NCBI GenBank assembly: GCA_973895155.1
Contig: OZ316895.1
Span: 13,888,001 to 13,952,000 of the forward strand
Length of the DNA stretch: 64,000 bases
Direction: 5' to 3'
Source of the DNA: Marsupella aquatica
Taxonomy: Eukaryota > Marchantiophyta
The notes under the pieces are model-generated. The model did no database searches. It saw nothing but the letters and a program-made list of their open reading frames with translations, and was not told the origin of the DNA. Both the position numbers and the translations under genes were made by a program. This document shows positions 1 through 12,875 of this stretch, in pieces. Positions within the stretch are counted from its first letter, which is position 1. The number at the start of each line of letters is the position of its first letter.

Positions 1-3000
1 GAGATCTTCCATGCACCATCATCGATCCGTTACGGCATTACCGGATTGCTAAGTCGCCTGAGCAAACTGAATGTCGCAATGTCTGCAACGGCACAGAGTA
101 GATACTCTTGCAGGCTAATGCTCTAAACGAATTCGGAATATCCAATGTACTAGAGGAAAATCTTGGCCACGTCACTACTGATAAACAGAGATCGAAGAAC
201 TTGTACATTTGAATGTGGAAATTCCGAGAAAAGACCTTGGCCAAGTCACTAATGATAAACAGAGATCGAAGAAATTGTCTATGTGCATGTGCAATTTCCA
301 CATCTTGAACTGCGAAGTAAAAGCAGAACCGACCAAGGATTGTGCAGTGATTGGCTTCTGACCCCAAGGGGTATCAAGGTTGAGAAAGGCTTCATTTACA
401 GCTAAATCTTCTGTAACATATTTCCTTCAGGTCACTTCCATTAAATCCGAATTAATCCTTAATTTCAGGAGATGGTCCTTCAAGCCTCAACTATGCTTAC
501 TCGCTCGCATTAATGATATAGACGCCGTCAAAAGAAAATATTGACGCCCTACTCCTTGGACATGTGAGGCACTCCAGACCACTTCCCACGGAAAATAGAA
601 GAAAATCAAATCGCCTGTCGCAGTAACTTCAGTGTCCTTCCACAGTCACACGATCGAGAACAGGTTCTGAGATCTCTCAATTCTGACATGCATTGCCAGC
701 GTTGCAAACTTGCGCAGTCGACATACCTGAAGTCCAATCAATGTGCAATCCGAAACAACAAGTAGGACATTGAGGGCGCGAAAGCGTGAAGCCGGATTGC
801 TGTGATGCCGATCGTATGCTCGAGATACCTGACGTACTGAAGGTGATCCTGACGCCGTTTGCCCGCAATACTTACATTCTACCACACCGTTCTTCATGAC
901 GAGCCCTTGGCCCGACTCTGCCAGCATTCTGTACAGTGCAGATCGATCTGAAGAGAAAAACAACCGCAATTCTCGTCTCCGCTCTGTACCCCGATAAAAG
1001 ACTTGTTCCCTCTTTCGCTCGCGGCTTCAGTCTTGCTACTTGTTTCGAAATGAGTACGTCTCGAGCAGAAGATTATATGATTGACCTCGCGAAAAGCCTA
1101 GAATCATGAATCCACGAGGAGCTGAGTCAGTTAGCCATTCTGAAGTATCTGAGCTGACCGAGCAGAAATGACGCCAGAGCAGCTCTCCACCGTGTACACA
1201 GCTTCGATAATCCTCACAGAAGGATCTTCTCAGAGAGCATTTCTTTAAGAAAAGATCAATCTGGACCAGCTGATCAGACATGGCCCCGAGATCGAACCAT
1301 TCAACGAAATTGACAATCTTCAGATTCCGCATAAATCATGAGCAGGAGTTCGATGGATACCGCTTCAGCAATCAAACAATCTATGCTGACCACAGAGACC
1401 GTAGGGAGAGGAAACATTTCGCCAAACCCAACTCACAATGACAGCACCAGTGAGGAGCGAGGAGAACCGACCTAAAAGTAGATCTAGAGAAGCGAACGAG
1501 ACCAGTGCGCAAATGTGCATCAAATGTACAACTAATCACTTTCGACAGAGCTCACGCCGTACAGGTTCACAGACGCAGGCTTTTTGCTGTTGATCTCTGC
1601 TGTCAGACGACAGACACCACACCACGTTTGCCGGGAGGAATTCGTGTTGTACCTAAAGCAGAGGTTCGTAACACAGGCAGAACAGGACAGGCTGCACCTA
1701 GCCAACGAGCGTCGTCCCCGTCGAGAGGTAACAACACGAAACGGTATCAGCATCCAACCGGCCGGTTCCGTATCGGGGATTGCAACTGGACTCCTCCATG
1801 CTGCTCTAAGCCCATTACTACGACAACCAGTTCCCGCAATGCAATGTAGCTGCAGCCTATGCAGCTATGCAGATCTGCTACCACCGATCAATTAAACCCG
1901 CATCAAACCCACAATGCTGCTGCTTCTCAAGGCCCTCCAAAAACACCCGCCCCTGCCCCCCCCCCCCGCGACGTGAGAGAAACAAAAGAATACCGATCTG
2001 TGGACAGCTTCAAAGGCAAGACAGCCTGAATCACACTACTACTACACCTTAAAGAGCTCCGAAGAAAACTAAAAGTTCCTCGGACCTCGTGATCAGCAGT
2101 CAGTCACTCACTCAAGTCAGTCAGCAGTGGCGTACCGTAATGGCAGCCGTAGGCCACTCTCTTGTCACGCTTCACGAGACTATTTCAAGAGAAACACTAC
2201 TTTATTTCCTCCTCACTCTCCTCTCGTCTACAATCCAGTACTCGCCCTCCCTAGTCTGGTCAGCTCTGGTGTCATCTGGCCCCAGCTAGGCATGCATCCG
2301 CACCAACCAGCAATCCCTTCAATCAGTACCTCCTCCGATTCCGCTTTCGTTCACTATTCATTCCTGAAGCGTTCTCTCTCTCTGCTGATCTGCTCGCTGT
2401 CTCTCATCATACACTCTCACAATTCCGATTATTCGATGATTTTGACAATCCGTCCACACCGACCCGCCACTGACCCGCATTGCCTTTTCCATTTGAACGC
2501 ATTCCATTCCATTCCAGAGTCACTCGACGGATTCTTGCATTCTTTCAGACATTCCAAGCTCGACACGCAGCATCTTTCCTCCACATTTGTTCGTGCGAAT
2601 TCGCTCACTCCATCGCATGAAAACAATCCGCCCACCAAAACCCCCGCCATATGTAGCGGCGAGCTAACATCATAGCAAAGCCCCAATCCGCCCACCAAGA
2701 GCCGCGCCATATATAGAGGCGCAAGCTCGTACCTCCGCCATATGTACAGTAGCGGCGAGCTCACGGTTCCCCAGACGGCCACGCCGCACGGCGGGCAACG
2801 CGGGTCTGGTCATCAGTCTGTTGTGTACTTAGTACTTGGCCCGGGTCCCCTTCACCGGTCTATTGTAGTCTGAGGGAGGGACATGTACTGTAAGTGTTTT
2901 TCTTGTAAGGGTATTTATTCTTGATACTTATACTTATACTTATTTATAATTTTGTCCCTGTTCAGTGCACCCCCAAAGGTAAGTGAACTAAACAGAGTTA

Positions 3001-5600
3001 GTCTAGAGGTTTACTCTAAACCGAGGCCATAAAAGTCGGTTTCTGTAGCGAAATTCCAGTAGTATTTATCCTCGAGAACAGTCAGTGAAACTAGAGTTTG
3101 CCCTGGCGATCCATGCAAAGAAAAACATTGGAAAATTTAATGGCAAATAGCCACAATTGCCTTGTCGATGGGAACATAATAGCCAGTTTTGCATTATGCT
3201 TGAAGCACTCAAGTTTGAAGTTGACAGAGTTAGAATTTTTAAACACAACCCTCCTGTCCCACACCCTTCTTTTGGGGATAGCCTGGACTGGTGGTATCTT
3301 TGGCGTTGTCGGCCTGATTTACCTTTGTTGGTTTGAGTGGGCATAACCGTCCTTCAGGTCCCTTCAAGGGCCTCTTACTTTCTTTGCTTGGGTGGTTCTG
3401 CCCCTTGGCCTGTTATGATGTTTGCTATTTTTAGAAAAGAAACTCAAATTTTAAAGTTGCTTGTTGCACCATCAAGGGCTCGTCCTATGGTGGAAGTTGG
3501 CTTGTTGGGTGACTTGTCAGCTATCCTCTTGTTGGCTGTGCCCTGATCGCTATGTCTGCCTTCTGGGTCTCCAATCTTCCTTGCTTTTTTATCAGTTTCC
3601 TTACCTTTTTGTTACATATATCACACACTGCCAAAGAATAAAAGCCTCCAATTTTCTAGCTTTTTTCCAGTGTCCTGGCTTATTGTTTGGGTTGTCATAT
3701 ATATCACACAGACAAAAAGAACAAAAAAGCTCCAAACAGAGAGACAAGAACCCAAAGGTGAAGGGACTCAGTAAAGGAGAGAAAATAAGGGAAACCCCCA
3801 CTAAGGGCATAGAGCCAAACAACTTCCAAATGAACTAAACCACTAAAACCCTACTGGGCAGCAAACTGAAAAGTCTGGTAAAAACTTTAAACTAAAGCAC
3901 ACATGGAGGTGAAGAAGAGAAATATGTTTAGAGGCCCTAACTTGCTCACACTTGTCCAGGGAATGCAAATTTGCCAAGGGGCAGGACAGTTGGGGTAGCC
4001 AAACTGGTTGCAATTCAGATTCCTTACAGCCAACTTTGCATGTGGCTCTTAGTTAGGAAAGACAGGCAAGTGACCAGACCAAGTCTAGAGGTCACACAGC
4101 TGGGTGTGGCTTTCCCATCCATACTTGTCTAAGCTCAGCTTTGTTTTGCCCCTTTTGTAGTTTCTATACGGAACAAAGGTCATCAGTGTGTAACCATTTT
4201 TGGAGGTCACTAATATTGTCATAATTTACCCGGGAATGTGATTTTCATTATCTTTAATCCTTACTGAATTTGCATACTATAATGACCGTCTGGGTTAAGG
4301 TTCTGGTGTCAAATGTACTCCCCAAATGCTAAAATACCACTACCAGTCAGCATTTTTTCCATCTTCTGGTTAGAGTATTACTAGTAACCCTGGGCCCATA
4401 TCTTCATCATCCTATACCTTACTTTGGGCTTTTTGTGCTCTTTGGTGACCTCCCTTGATGGGGTCTTTGGTCTCTTAGATCCTGTCTCCCCTTTAGGTGC
4501 CCCTTGTTCTTTTGCAGTTTGATATAATTATACACCTCCCCAAGTTACTGAAGACCCATATTACGTAATAACTATTATACCGTGATGATACGGGCGGAGT
4601 ACCGACGAGATCCAGAAGACCGCGCAATTGAGCGTGCATGAGCACAGTCGCCAGCTGACCGCGCGTAATAACTCAGTACACCTGCAGACACCAATGATAC
4701 TGTCCAGCAAACCGAGCAAGCAAATAAGCAATCGTGCGTACAGCACTACAGCGGACTGCACCAGGAGTGGTCCCCAAGTTACTGGAGCGTGTAGCTGAGA
4801 GCATCTACGCACTGCGTCCGTTGGATTGAGAAAAAGCTGCTCACCGGAATCTGATGGCAAATTCTGGTGGCTCCATTATTGCAATGGGTTGACGATACAT
4901 AATTTCTTTCACACCTACAGTACTGAGGGACTGAGGGCCCATCGCATTTCGCCATGTCCTTCCCAACACATTCTTGACATCTAAATAAAGTGAACAAATT
5001 GTTGCAACAAAAACAATCAAAGAAAGAAATGAGATCCACCAAAGAATTAAAGAAAAGTTTTTTTTTAGAAAACTCCCCCAAAAGTGCACAATTTTCTTAA
5101 CTTACCCGCTTTGATTGTTTAGCCGCCCCCATGGATTAAGCCTAGCCACACATTCCAGTTATTTGAGTTATTTCTGGCCGCCTGATTCCTTGCAAGTTGC
5201 GAGGGGGCAACAGACTGATAACATTTATTTTAGGGGCAGCTTATTGTTTCTGTTCAATTTTGGGGACAAGTGATTAGAAATAATTAAAGAAAATGAATAT
5301 GCAAATGTTAAGAAATCACTGGTAACCTTTCTAAGAAAAAGAAGCATGGATGAATCACATTGTTTGACAAACAACTACAATGCAGAAACAAAAGCTCAGA
5401 TGAACCGAGACATTGTCCATTTGCTTTTACACCAAAGATAAAATGGAGAAAGTATTCGAGACGTCATGGTAATCTTGAGTAATGTTATGATATCTTGACA
5501 TCTTTCAGGTTCAAGGTCATCAAGTAGTCAAGTTACCAAGGAACCCGATTCAGTAATGTAATTAAAATCGGCGCAAACAGTAAGGAGACCGTTCACAGGT
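1..5600. other. Intergenic DNA, no recognisable gene
   Basis: Both strands carry only short open frames without a family signature. A minus-strand frame near 650-970 has a CxxC followed by a distant His that faintly recalls a BED-type finger, but the spacing is wrong and I do not call it. Around 2640-2770 a short motif (CGCCATATGTA...AGCGGCGAGCT) and a TCCGCCCACCAA word each occur twice, a small local duplication. The remainder is ordinary AT-leaning sequence with no RNA gene that I can see. Confidence 0.5.
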
Positions 5601-5629
5601 CTGCAACAACTGCTGCTGTTTTATAAAAC

Positions 5630-5930
5630 AAATTATAATCTTGGGTAGCTCCGCAATAGCCAAACTAGTCAAAGCCATACTTTTAACATGAGCAACGCTC
5701 TCTTGAAAACAAGATTTAATCAAATCTTTGGTAGCTGTGCAATGGCAAAATTAGTCAAAGTTCTTCCTTATAACAAGAACTGAAGAATAGAGTTCTACAA
5801 CAACGCTCCTCTCGACTCTCCTGCAAATTAAAATTATTGGTAGCTCCGTAACGAAAAAAATTATAACAAGAGCACTGCTCTCTATGGGGCTCTCTAAAAA
5901 TAGGAGTCTACAATAGCTTTCTCACAAGTT
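5630..5930. repeat. Degenerate tandem repeat, about three copies
   Basis: A unit beginning TTGGTAGCTCCGCAATGGC and followed by an AACAAGAGCAACGCTCTCT-like segment recurs near 5640, 5727 and 5832. The period is roughly 90-105 bp and the copies are clearly diverged. No coding potential is seen. Confidence 0.55.
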
Positions 5931-6309
5931 GTATAATCACTTGGCAGAATATCAATGTCCTAGAATCTCAAGATAGTCTCTAGAAAATTGCAATGCCTTT
6001 GTGAAACTTTTTACCATTTGAGCAAACTATTCTATTAGTGAAGCACTCACTCTACCCACAACCCCATTTACCATGCAAGTGCCTGACAAGGTCCTTATAG
6101 ACCTAAATGTCATAAACAAACTTTGAAGGATGGAGTAACCAGCTCATGGAGGGAAGAGCTTATTGGGGGAATGCACACAAACCTGCAATCATATACTGGT
6201 GATTGGGCAAGACTTGACAACGTACTTTTTGGACATTACTAAAACAACAGTAGCTAGGCATATTCCTATGTTTCAGTCCAGGAAAATCTTGATTAGCAAA
6301 ATAAGTGTC
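5931..6309. other. Intergenic DNA, nothing recognised
   Basis: AT-leaning sequence between two degenerate repeats. I see no open frame with family signature, RNA gene or repeat. Confidence 0.4.
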
Positions 6310-6600
6310 CTGTAAATTGCACATCAAAATGTGACAATAATTATAGACTATACTATGTCCCTCCACACAGTGATAGACCCAATTATTCTCCTTAAATCAC
6401 TGAGGATTCTAAATATCTATCTACCTAAGGGTTTTACTGTGCAATTACCAGGATGCATAAAATAATATTTCCAAAAGGCATCCCATTAATTGTACATCAA
6501 AATCTTATAATCTATATTGTGTTTTGTGTCACTCCACACCATGATAACCCCATTCATTCTCTTCAAATCACTCAATGTTATTCTAAAATAGCTCAATACC
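6310..6600. repeat. Diverged direct duplication (about 130 bp units)
   Basis: Two stretches share the order: TTGCACATCAAAAT / TTGTACATCAAAAT, then ATAGACTATACT / ATCTATATTGTG, a CACTCCACAC-like word, ATTCTC and AAATCACTCA. They start near 6310 and 6478. This reads as an old direct duplication with many substitutions. Confidence 0.4.
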
Positions 6601-6639
6601 AGTGAGTTGCACAAAAGATCTTGTCCCATAAAGATATCC

Positions 6640-6890
6640 TTAAGTGAAAGATGTCATTACGTTAGAGATGTCATGACGCCAAACATCGATATTATTATGT
6701 CAAAGATGTCGTGGCATCAGAGATGTCGTTAGGTAAGGGGATGTTGTTAGTAAAAGATGTTTTTAAGAACACGGGTAAGAACAAAATGATGTTGGTAGAA
6801 GATGTCGTTGACGTAACATCTGTTGTTAACCAAAAGAGATGTTGCTTGGTAAAAGATGCTGTCAAGGTGAAATAAGTCGTTAAGCTGGGC
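6640..6890. repeat. Minisatellite-like array of AGATGTCGT-type words
   Basis: About twelve copies of a 9-10 nt core (AAAGATGTC, GAGATGTCGT, AAGATGTTGT and similar) follow each other at irregular 15-30 bp spacing. The core is kept while the spacers vary. Confidence 0.6.
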
Positions 6891-6899
6891 TGAGCCATG

Positions 6900-7160
6900 C
6901 TGCTCCAAGGGGCTCAGAATTGGGTCAAGGCGGCAAGGGGGTTTGAGGCAAGGCCAAGGCTCAAGGCAAGCCTTGCGCTGGACGCCCCAGCGAGCAAGGG
7001 TGCTCAAGGGAGGGAGGCATGTTAGGGGAGGGAGGCCCGGCCAAGGAGGGAGGGAGGCAAGGTGGGAGGGCCAAGGCAACTGAGGGCGCAGAGCGCGGTG
7101 CAGGATGGCCTGGCCCAAGGATGGGGCAAGGCAACATGGTTGCAGAGCGGGCAGCCAAGG
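6900..7160 (+). repeat. Purine- and G-rich tract with GGGAGG/CAAGG words
   Basis: The plus strand is dominated by GGGAGGGAGG and GGCAAGG/CCAAGG words, with several runs of three or four G close together. Such sequence can form G-quadruplexes on the plus strand. The open frames across it are low-complexity and are not considered genes. Confidence 0.5.
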
Positions 7161-9317
7161 AAGTCACAGGGAAGGGTTGGGTAGCAATTTTTTATTGGTT
7201 TCACTTCTTTCCCTTTTAATTTTCTTGATGTCTAAAACCCCCTTGTATATGTGAATGACTACCACTGTATAAATTGGCGCACGCAACGTTGGATCACAAG
7301 TGTTAATTTGGATCTAATTGTCCGTTTTTGATGTGCAATTGTGATGTACAAATACAGGGACGCGTAAACTAATACTCCAAAAAGAGGGAAGACAGGGAAG
7401 GTTGGTCAATCCGGTACAGTACCGTCACGAAGAGGTCCAAAGTTGGAGGCAGAATCAGACCCCAAAGTCAGATGCGTGCTGTACAGAAACACAATGTTTT
7501 TCTCTGATTAGAAAAGCAAACACCATCGTTGCAGACAGAGAAGAGCATGATATCACTCGACCAGTCAATCTCCCGATGATTGTCATGTGATTGGTCAGCA
7601 ATTGCGTTCTTTCCTTGAAATTCAGAGAGAGAAGTGTATTGCAAAAGTGATACGCAGGGTAATTATGAGGTACATCCTTGAAGGCATTACGTGAATCACC
7701 CTGTTTTCCAAAACTCAGCCATGTCCTGCAGCAACAGCAACGTCGCTAGCTCAATGACAGGCTTGATTGGGATAGCTGCACTCATCCATAGCCCAAAAAT
7801 TGAGATCACTCAGCTCAATTGGCTCGAAGGTACCTCCAATGTGGTCAATTCCAGAACCCACATTGGAAACTATCGGGAGATCTGCCTTAGCAGACCCATA
7901 CTGGAGACTATTATGTCGTCGATTACAACTCTCAGTGGAGTGCTGCGATGACGCTGCTCCAGTACCGTAGTAGTCTAAGACTTTGAAGTTTGTGTTTGAT
8001 ATCTGAAACCGGGCAACCCTGATTGACAGAGTCGAGCTCTGAAGTGGGAGAGTATGTGTTTGTGTAGGGCAAGCCTGATGAACAGAGTTGAGCTCTGAGG
8101 TGAGAGAAATCTCAGTAGACGATGATGATATGGGTCCACACTCACGAAACCGAACTCGTTGTCTGCTGGTGTGCAAAATCCAAGACAATGCATGCAAAGA
8201 GTGTTGCATAGATTTAGTGAGATCTGACCGAAAGAGATAACGGACTTTTTTTCGATTCCAATTGGTCCAATGCGATGGAATGACATTGCAAAGCGAGACA
8301 GGTGGAGGCTGGGATATGGAAGATGAGACACAAGTCTTTCTCTTCACAAAAGCAAGGCAAAAGCCAAAAGTAAGAATAATTTAATGACTACATTCCGTCT
8401 GTGAAGTCAAAGCAAACGTAATCGCATCAGTACCGTGTTGGGCATCAGAGTCGTACCCTGTGGAGCAATGTGGATCATCGTCGGATAACGAGATGGCATC
8501 ACAGAAAGGGGACAAAGAGTCACCGCTAATGAGTTGTATAACAACTTACTTTTCGCCAGAAATCACAAAATACACAGAGTTTGGGCCTGTTCTCACTTGT
8601 GGCTAGTAGTGCTTCGATTTCAAAAACTATAATGTTGTAAAGCTTTCCGAACGAAAGGATAAAGTTTGATATAAAAGTGCCACTGAGTACGGCTTCTCTT
8701 CTGTCTTGTGGCATTGACTTGGTGCCTTGGAACTGATGACAATCAGAGAGGTCAAACAGGGGAGAGAGAGAAGTCTACCCTGGCCAACATCCGGCCTGAT
8801 GCGTGAATTGATTTCAAGCAGCACGGGACAGAAAGCAGGACGAGAGACACAGCTCAGATGAGACTACTGTAGTTTCCGATAGGAGGGGCTGACTTCCAAC
8901 AGGTTGGGAGTTGTAAATTAGTGTCGTTTATCCTCTCTCCTCGATCTTAAGTTTGGAGTGACGCCTGTTTTAAACTTTCAGTGGCCGACACTGAAGCGCG
9001 TCTCGACCTTTCTTGCAGTTAGCTTTTACTTACCTCTGACTTGTGTCGGGGATTAAATTCTGTTGTGTTTCTCACATCTACTTGTCTTGCCGTTTCAATG
9101 AAACTGGAAGGCATTATCATTTCTCACTTTTCATACAAGAGTTCTTTCATGTTCTCAATCACAATAGATTGGAGAAGGCAGGCGGAGAAGAAGAGAGACG
9201 AGTTGACAAAGAAGACGCCAGAAACGCTGCTTTTGCCTGTGTGGTTGAGCTGCTAGATTGCACCTGCGCCCTGCTTGCAATTGGGGTTGCCCACAGGAAG
9301 GAAACGAAGAAGAAGAG
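7161..9317. other. Upstream region of the AUX/LAX gene, with a 56-bp-spaced duplication
   Basis: No gene is recognised. A roughly 42-bp segment (GAGCTCTGAAGTGGGAGAG and flanks) is repeated directly at 8011-8052 and 8067-8108, i.e. 56 bp apart. A TATAAAT-like word sits at 7267, far from the AUX start. The last few hundred bases before 9318 presumably hold the promoter and 5' UTR of the AUX/LAX gene; no distinct promoter motif could be fixed. Confidence 0.4.
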
Positions 9318-12300
9318 ATGGGATCGGTGATGGATTCAGGCGGCGCAGTAGGAGAAGGAGAAGGAAGAGCAGCAGTGGATGGACGTGGAGAAGCTCTGGG
9401 GCCAGACGGGAAATCATGGGAGCCGAGCACCCCTGCAGCCACAGAAGAAGGAGGAGGAATGCGAAGGCGGGTGAGAGTGGAGCACAAGAACATACAAGGG
9501 TGGAAGGGAAAGCTGAAGGATAGCATGTGGCATGGCGGGACATGGTTTGACGCTTGGCTCAGTGCTGTTGCTGGCCAGGTAGCAATCCTCCCTCCTTCCT
9601 GATCCATTACAGTCCTTGCCATGTTCCATCTATTCAATTCAATCGGTTCCAGTAGGCCATCATTTGTAGACATTTTAAGCCTTCCCATCGTTGTCATTGC
9701 CATTGCTATGAGCTCCAATACCTGACTTTCTGGTGCCTCAACATTTCGGATGGCCCAACCTGTGAGTTATTATAGATATATCTAGACATTGTAAGACGTC
9801 AAAGTGAATTTCATCATCTATCCGCCAGTATGGACAATTTTGTGCAGATAGGTTCGGTACTTCTGGTTTTTCCATACACCTTGGCACAAATGGGATACGG
9901 GTGGGGACTAAGTCTGCAAGTTCTATATGCACTATACGGCTGCTGGACTGTGTACCTCCTCTCCTGGATGTACAATGAGATGAGCACACGCAAAACAACG
10001 CGAGAGAAGCTTGATGATCGTCACATACTGCAGGTAAATCAGTTTGATTCATTGGAGTCCAGTGGATTCGAGCAATTCTGCCATGACATGCTCTCCACGA
10101 ATGCTTAAAAGTATCTGAGCTGATGTCCAGGAGTACATTCAACTTTTATTTTATTTAAAAATTCAGAATGAGTTTGGAAAACTGACATATGTTGTTGTAC
10201 TCGTTTCTGATTAATATGCAGTACCATGAAGTCATTGGTGGCCTCGCAGGTAAATGGGCTGGACGAATCACGAAGGTTTTCAATATCACAGGGTTGACCT
10301 TTGGATGTGTTTTGCAAGTTATTGCAAATGGCAGGTACCACCTTCCCTCACTCCCTTTCCCCTGACAAGCAGTGCTGGAAACGTTCCAAGATAATGCATT
10401 GATTGGACCCTCAAAACATCCCTGAGGGAAGCAGGAAATATATGGAACCTGAATTAGACGAGAAGCTCGGGGGAGGGGTCTGGAGGACAGTAGTCTGTTG
10501 AGTGAACCAGATGTCCCATAGGATCGTCCCCAATTGTCTAGGGGATTGATTTGAATCCCATATTTCTGGTGTTGCAATCTGTGAGCTTCATGTATTAATT
10601 GACACAGAATGCCTCGACTTAGAACGTGATTAACGCCTTGACAGTGTTGCCTGTGAATTAAGGATTGTCGTGTCCCCCTGCAGTGATGTTTACTACCTGG
10701 ATACCAGCTGGAGCAAGAGGACGTGGACATATGTGTTCGGAGCGCTAACATTGCTCACTGTTTTGATCCCATCTATGCACAACCTCCGAATCATTTCCTT
10801 CACTGGTGTTGTTGCGATTTCCTTCACTGCATGGTACCTGACAGGTGCAGCTTTACAGCACGGACAGGTATCTTATTTCTTCCACCTGTCTACAAAACAT
10901 ATGGTTTCAAATTGCAGATTCAAAATCAAACCTGTTGGTTACTCACGAGAAGTTTCTCACTAAAGAATCATTCCTTCCATCATCTTTTATTTTGATATTT
11001 TTCTAAGTTTGTTTCCTTCCTTGCATTTTATCTGCTGTGGTCCTCCATAATTCGACAATTCTTGCCTGCCCATGGGGACTAGTTTATCCGTCAAATTATT
11101 GTGACTTAAAGCAAGCATGTGCGATCAGTAACTCGTTGTCATTGTTGGTGTCAAGACTGCCATATCTACATTTTCTTTGTGTCTTTCAGTGAAGTTTGTC
11201 TAGCGTTGGATGTGCAGGTTGCCAATGTTCAGCACTCTGGGGCGAAGGACAAGGTCCAATTTTTTTCTGGAGCCACCAATATCCTGTTTAGCTTTGGCGC
11301 CCATGGGATTTGTATGTGAGTTTCCACTCAAGTCCGAGAGGCTCCAATTTCTTTTATGGCTAAGGCGTCCAAATGAGACAGAATATGGTGATAGATCGAG
11401 TATTGCTCTTGGTTACTCTTGAGAGGTGATTTCCAAAACTAGAGCGATCTGTGCTGCGAGTTGAGGGGAGGAGGAATCTATCAATAGCTAGTGATGTGAT
11501 GTCCTACATTTTGCAGGGAGATTATGGAGGCGATGTACCAGCCGAGGGCCTATAGCTATATCTATATTCTGGCAGTTATATGGACTTTGTGTCTGTCAAT
11601 ACCAGACTCGGTTTCTGTGTACTGGGCTTTCGGAGACATTCTGCTAAAAAACGCGAACGCATACGGAGTTCTGCCCCCTTCCCGAACTCGAACGACGTCC
11701 ATTGTGCTCATGATTCTACATCAGGTTCGCTCAGAATTTCTGTTTATATATACATCTCCCCGCCTACCATCCTCACAGAAACTCCAGCAGACTCGCATCA
11801 TTTTCGTGTGATGTGTTCTGTTTGGTCCTTCCTTTGCTGACTTGCAAGTTGACGCTTGGTTGGCTCAAAGTTCATCAAATTGAATGCAGCTTACTGTGTC
11901 ACAAGATAAACTTGACCTGGCTAGATCGTTCGTTTGCTGGATTTTCGCACTGCTAGATCAAGGTTAGCAGAGCTTATAAGTGTTGATGTGGATGCAGTAT
12001 GTCGCCATAGTACTTAATATCAACCCAGTGTTTCTGGTCGCGGAGAAGGCCGTTGGGTTGCACACCAGCTCAAACTTCCTCCTCAGGTGTCTCGTCAGAG
12101 TTCCCGTGGTATTAGTCGTCTGGTTTCTGGCGTTGGCCATTCCATTTTTTGGGCCGATCAACTCCGTGTTTGGAGCCTTTTTAATTGCATTTTCGGTCTA
12201 CATTATTCCCTGCGTGGCTTTCATCATTGCTTATCGCACCAAAGAAGCTCGCCAGGTAATATTCTGAGCTCAACTCCTCTTAGCTGTCCCTTAGGTTTGT

Positions 12301-12875
12301 GAGGAGCCCAAGAATTCTCAGTCTGTGCCCCAATGCAATCCATCTCAGGGCTTTCTTTTGACTCGAGTGTCTGAGGGACTTGAGAGTATCCATGAGTTGG
12401 AGTAGTCTTCGATTCAGTGGAAATTCCAGCAAGTGCATGGGAGTACATAATTGCAGGTTAATTGTAGGCAGGTTGGATCTGGATTGCAGAAGTCATACAG
12501 TATTTCAGGAGGATGCAAGCAGGCTTCCGAAGGCAATTGTCTTGCTCATGTGTTCATTACGCTAACACTATGGAATAATGTGATTTTGAATCTCAGAGAT
12601 TTCTTTGAACTTTCCTTGCTCTGTTTGTTCCTAAAAGCTGTCTCCGTTGGACTGATACCTTGCATGTTTTGTGAATCTTCTAGAACTCGGTGTGGAAGCC
12701 ATCTCCATTGATTTATGGGTGGAGAGGGACATTTGCTATCAGCGCCTTTATTGCTGTCTGGGTGTTCGTTTTGGGGTTCGGGTTTGGGGGTTGGGCGAGT
12801 GTCACGAACTTGGTGCATCAGATCCACCAGTTTGGATTTTTTGCCAAATGCTATCAATGCCCACCTAAGAAATAG
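9318..12875 (+). CDS. AUX/LAX-type auxin influx carrier (complete, 8 exons)
   Basis: Predicted plasma-membrane proton/auxin symporter of the amino acid/auxin permease (AAAP) superfamily. Exons by homology and GT/AG sites: 9318-9578, 9848-10033, 10222-10334, 10684-10867, 11218-11315, 11517-11724, 11998-12255, 12684-12875; phases join cleanly to 499 residues, close to the family's usual 470-490. Diagnostic stretches are WHGGTWFDAWLS near residue 70, SKRTWTYVFGA, FSGATNILFSFGAHG, SVYWAFGD, PFFGPINSVFGA, VGFGFGGWAS-like GFGFGGWASVTN and a C-terminal FAKCYQC. The start at 9318 is the first ATG that gives the acidic N-tail ahead of the WHGG motif. Many normally strict positions differ from angiosperm AUX1 (for example FDAWLSAVAGQIGSVLLVFPYT), so it may be a divergent subclade and its substrate is inferred. 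It is convergent with the KARI gene, 3 kb away. Confidence 0.9.

Noticed and set aside
646-969. BED-type zinc finger in a minus-strand frame
   Set aside because: Only a CxxC and a distant HH; the conserved aromatic residues and spacing are missing.
2127-2675. 182-codon plus-strand open frame
   Set aside because: Composition is Ser/His/Pro-rich without any domain, overlaps a repeat, and no promoter or splice context is visible.
4779-5089. Membrane-protein-like minus-strand frames
   Set aside because: Two overlapping frames look equally hydrophobic because of AT-rich sequence; no family match.
7751-8347. 198-codon minus-strand open frame upstream of the AUX gene
   Set aside because: No family signature; crosses the 56-bp-spaced duplication; overlapping frames of similar length exist on the same strand.
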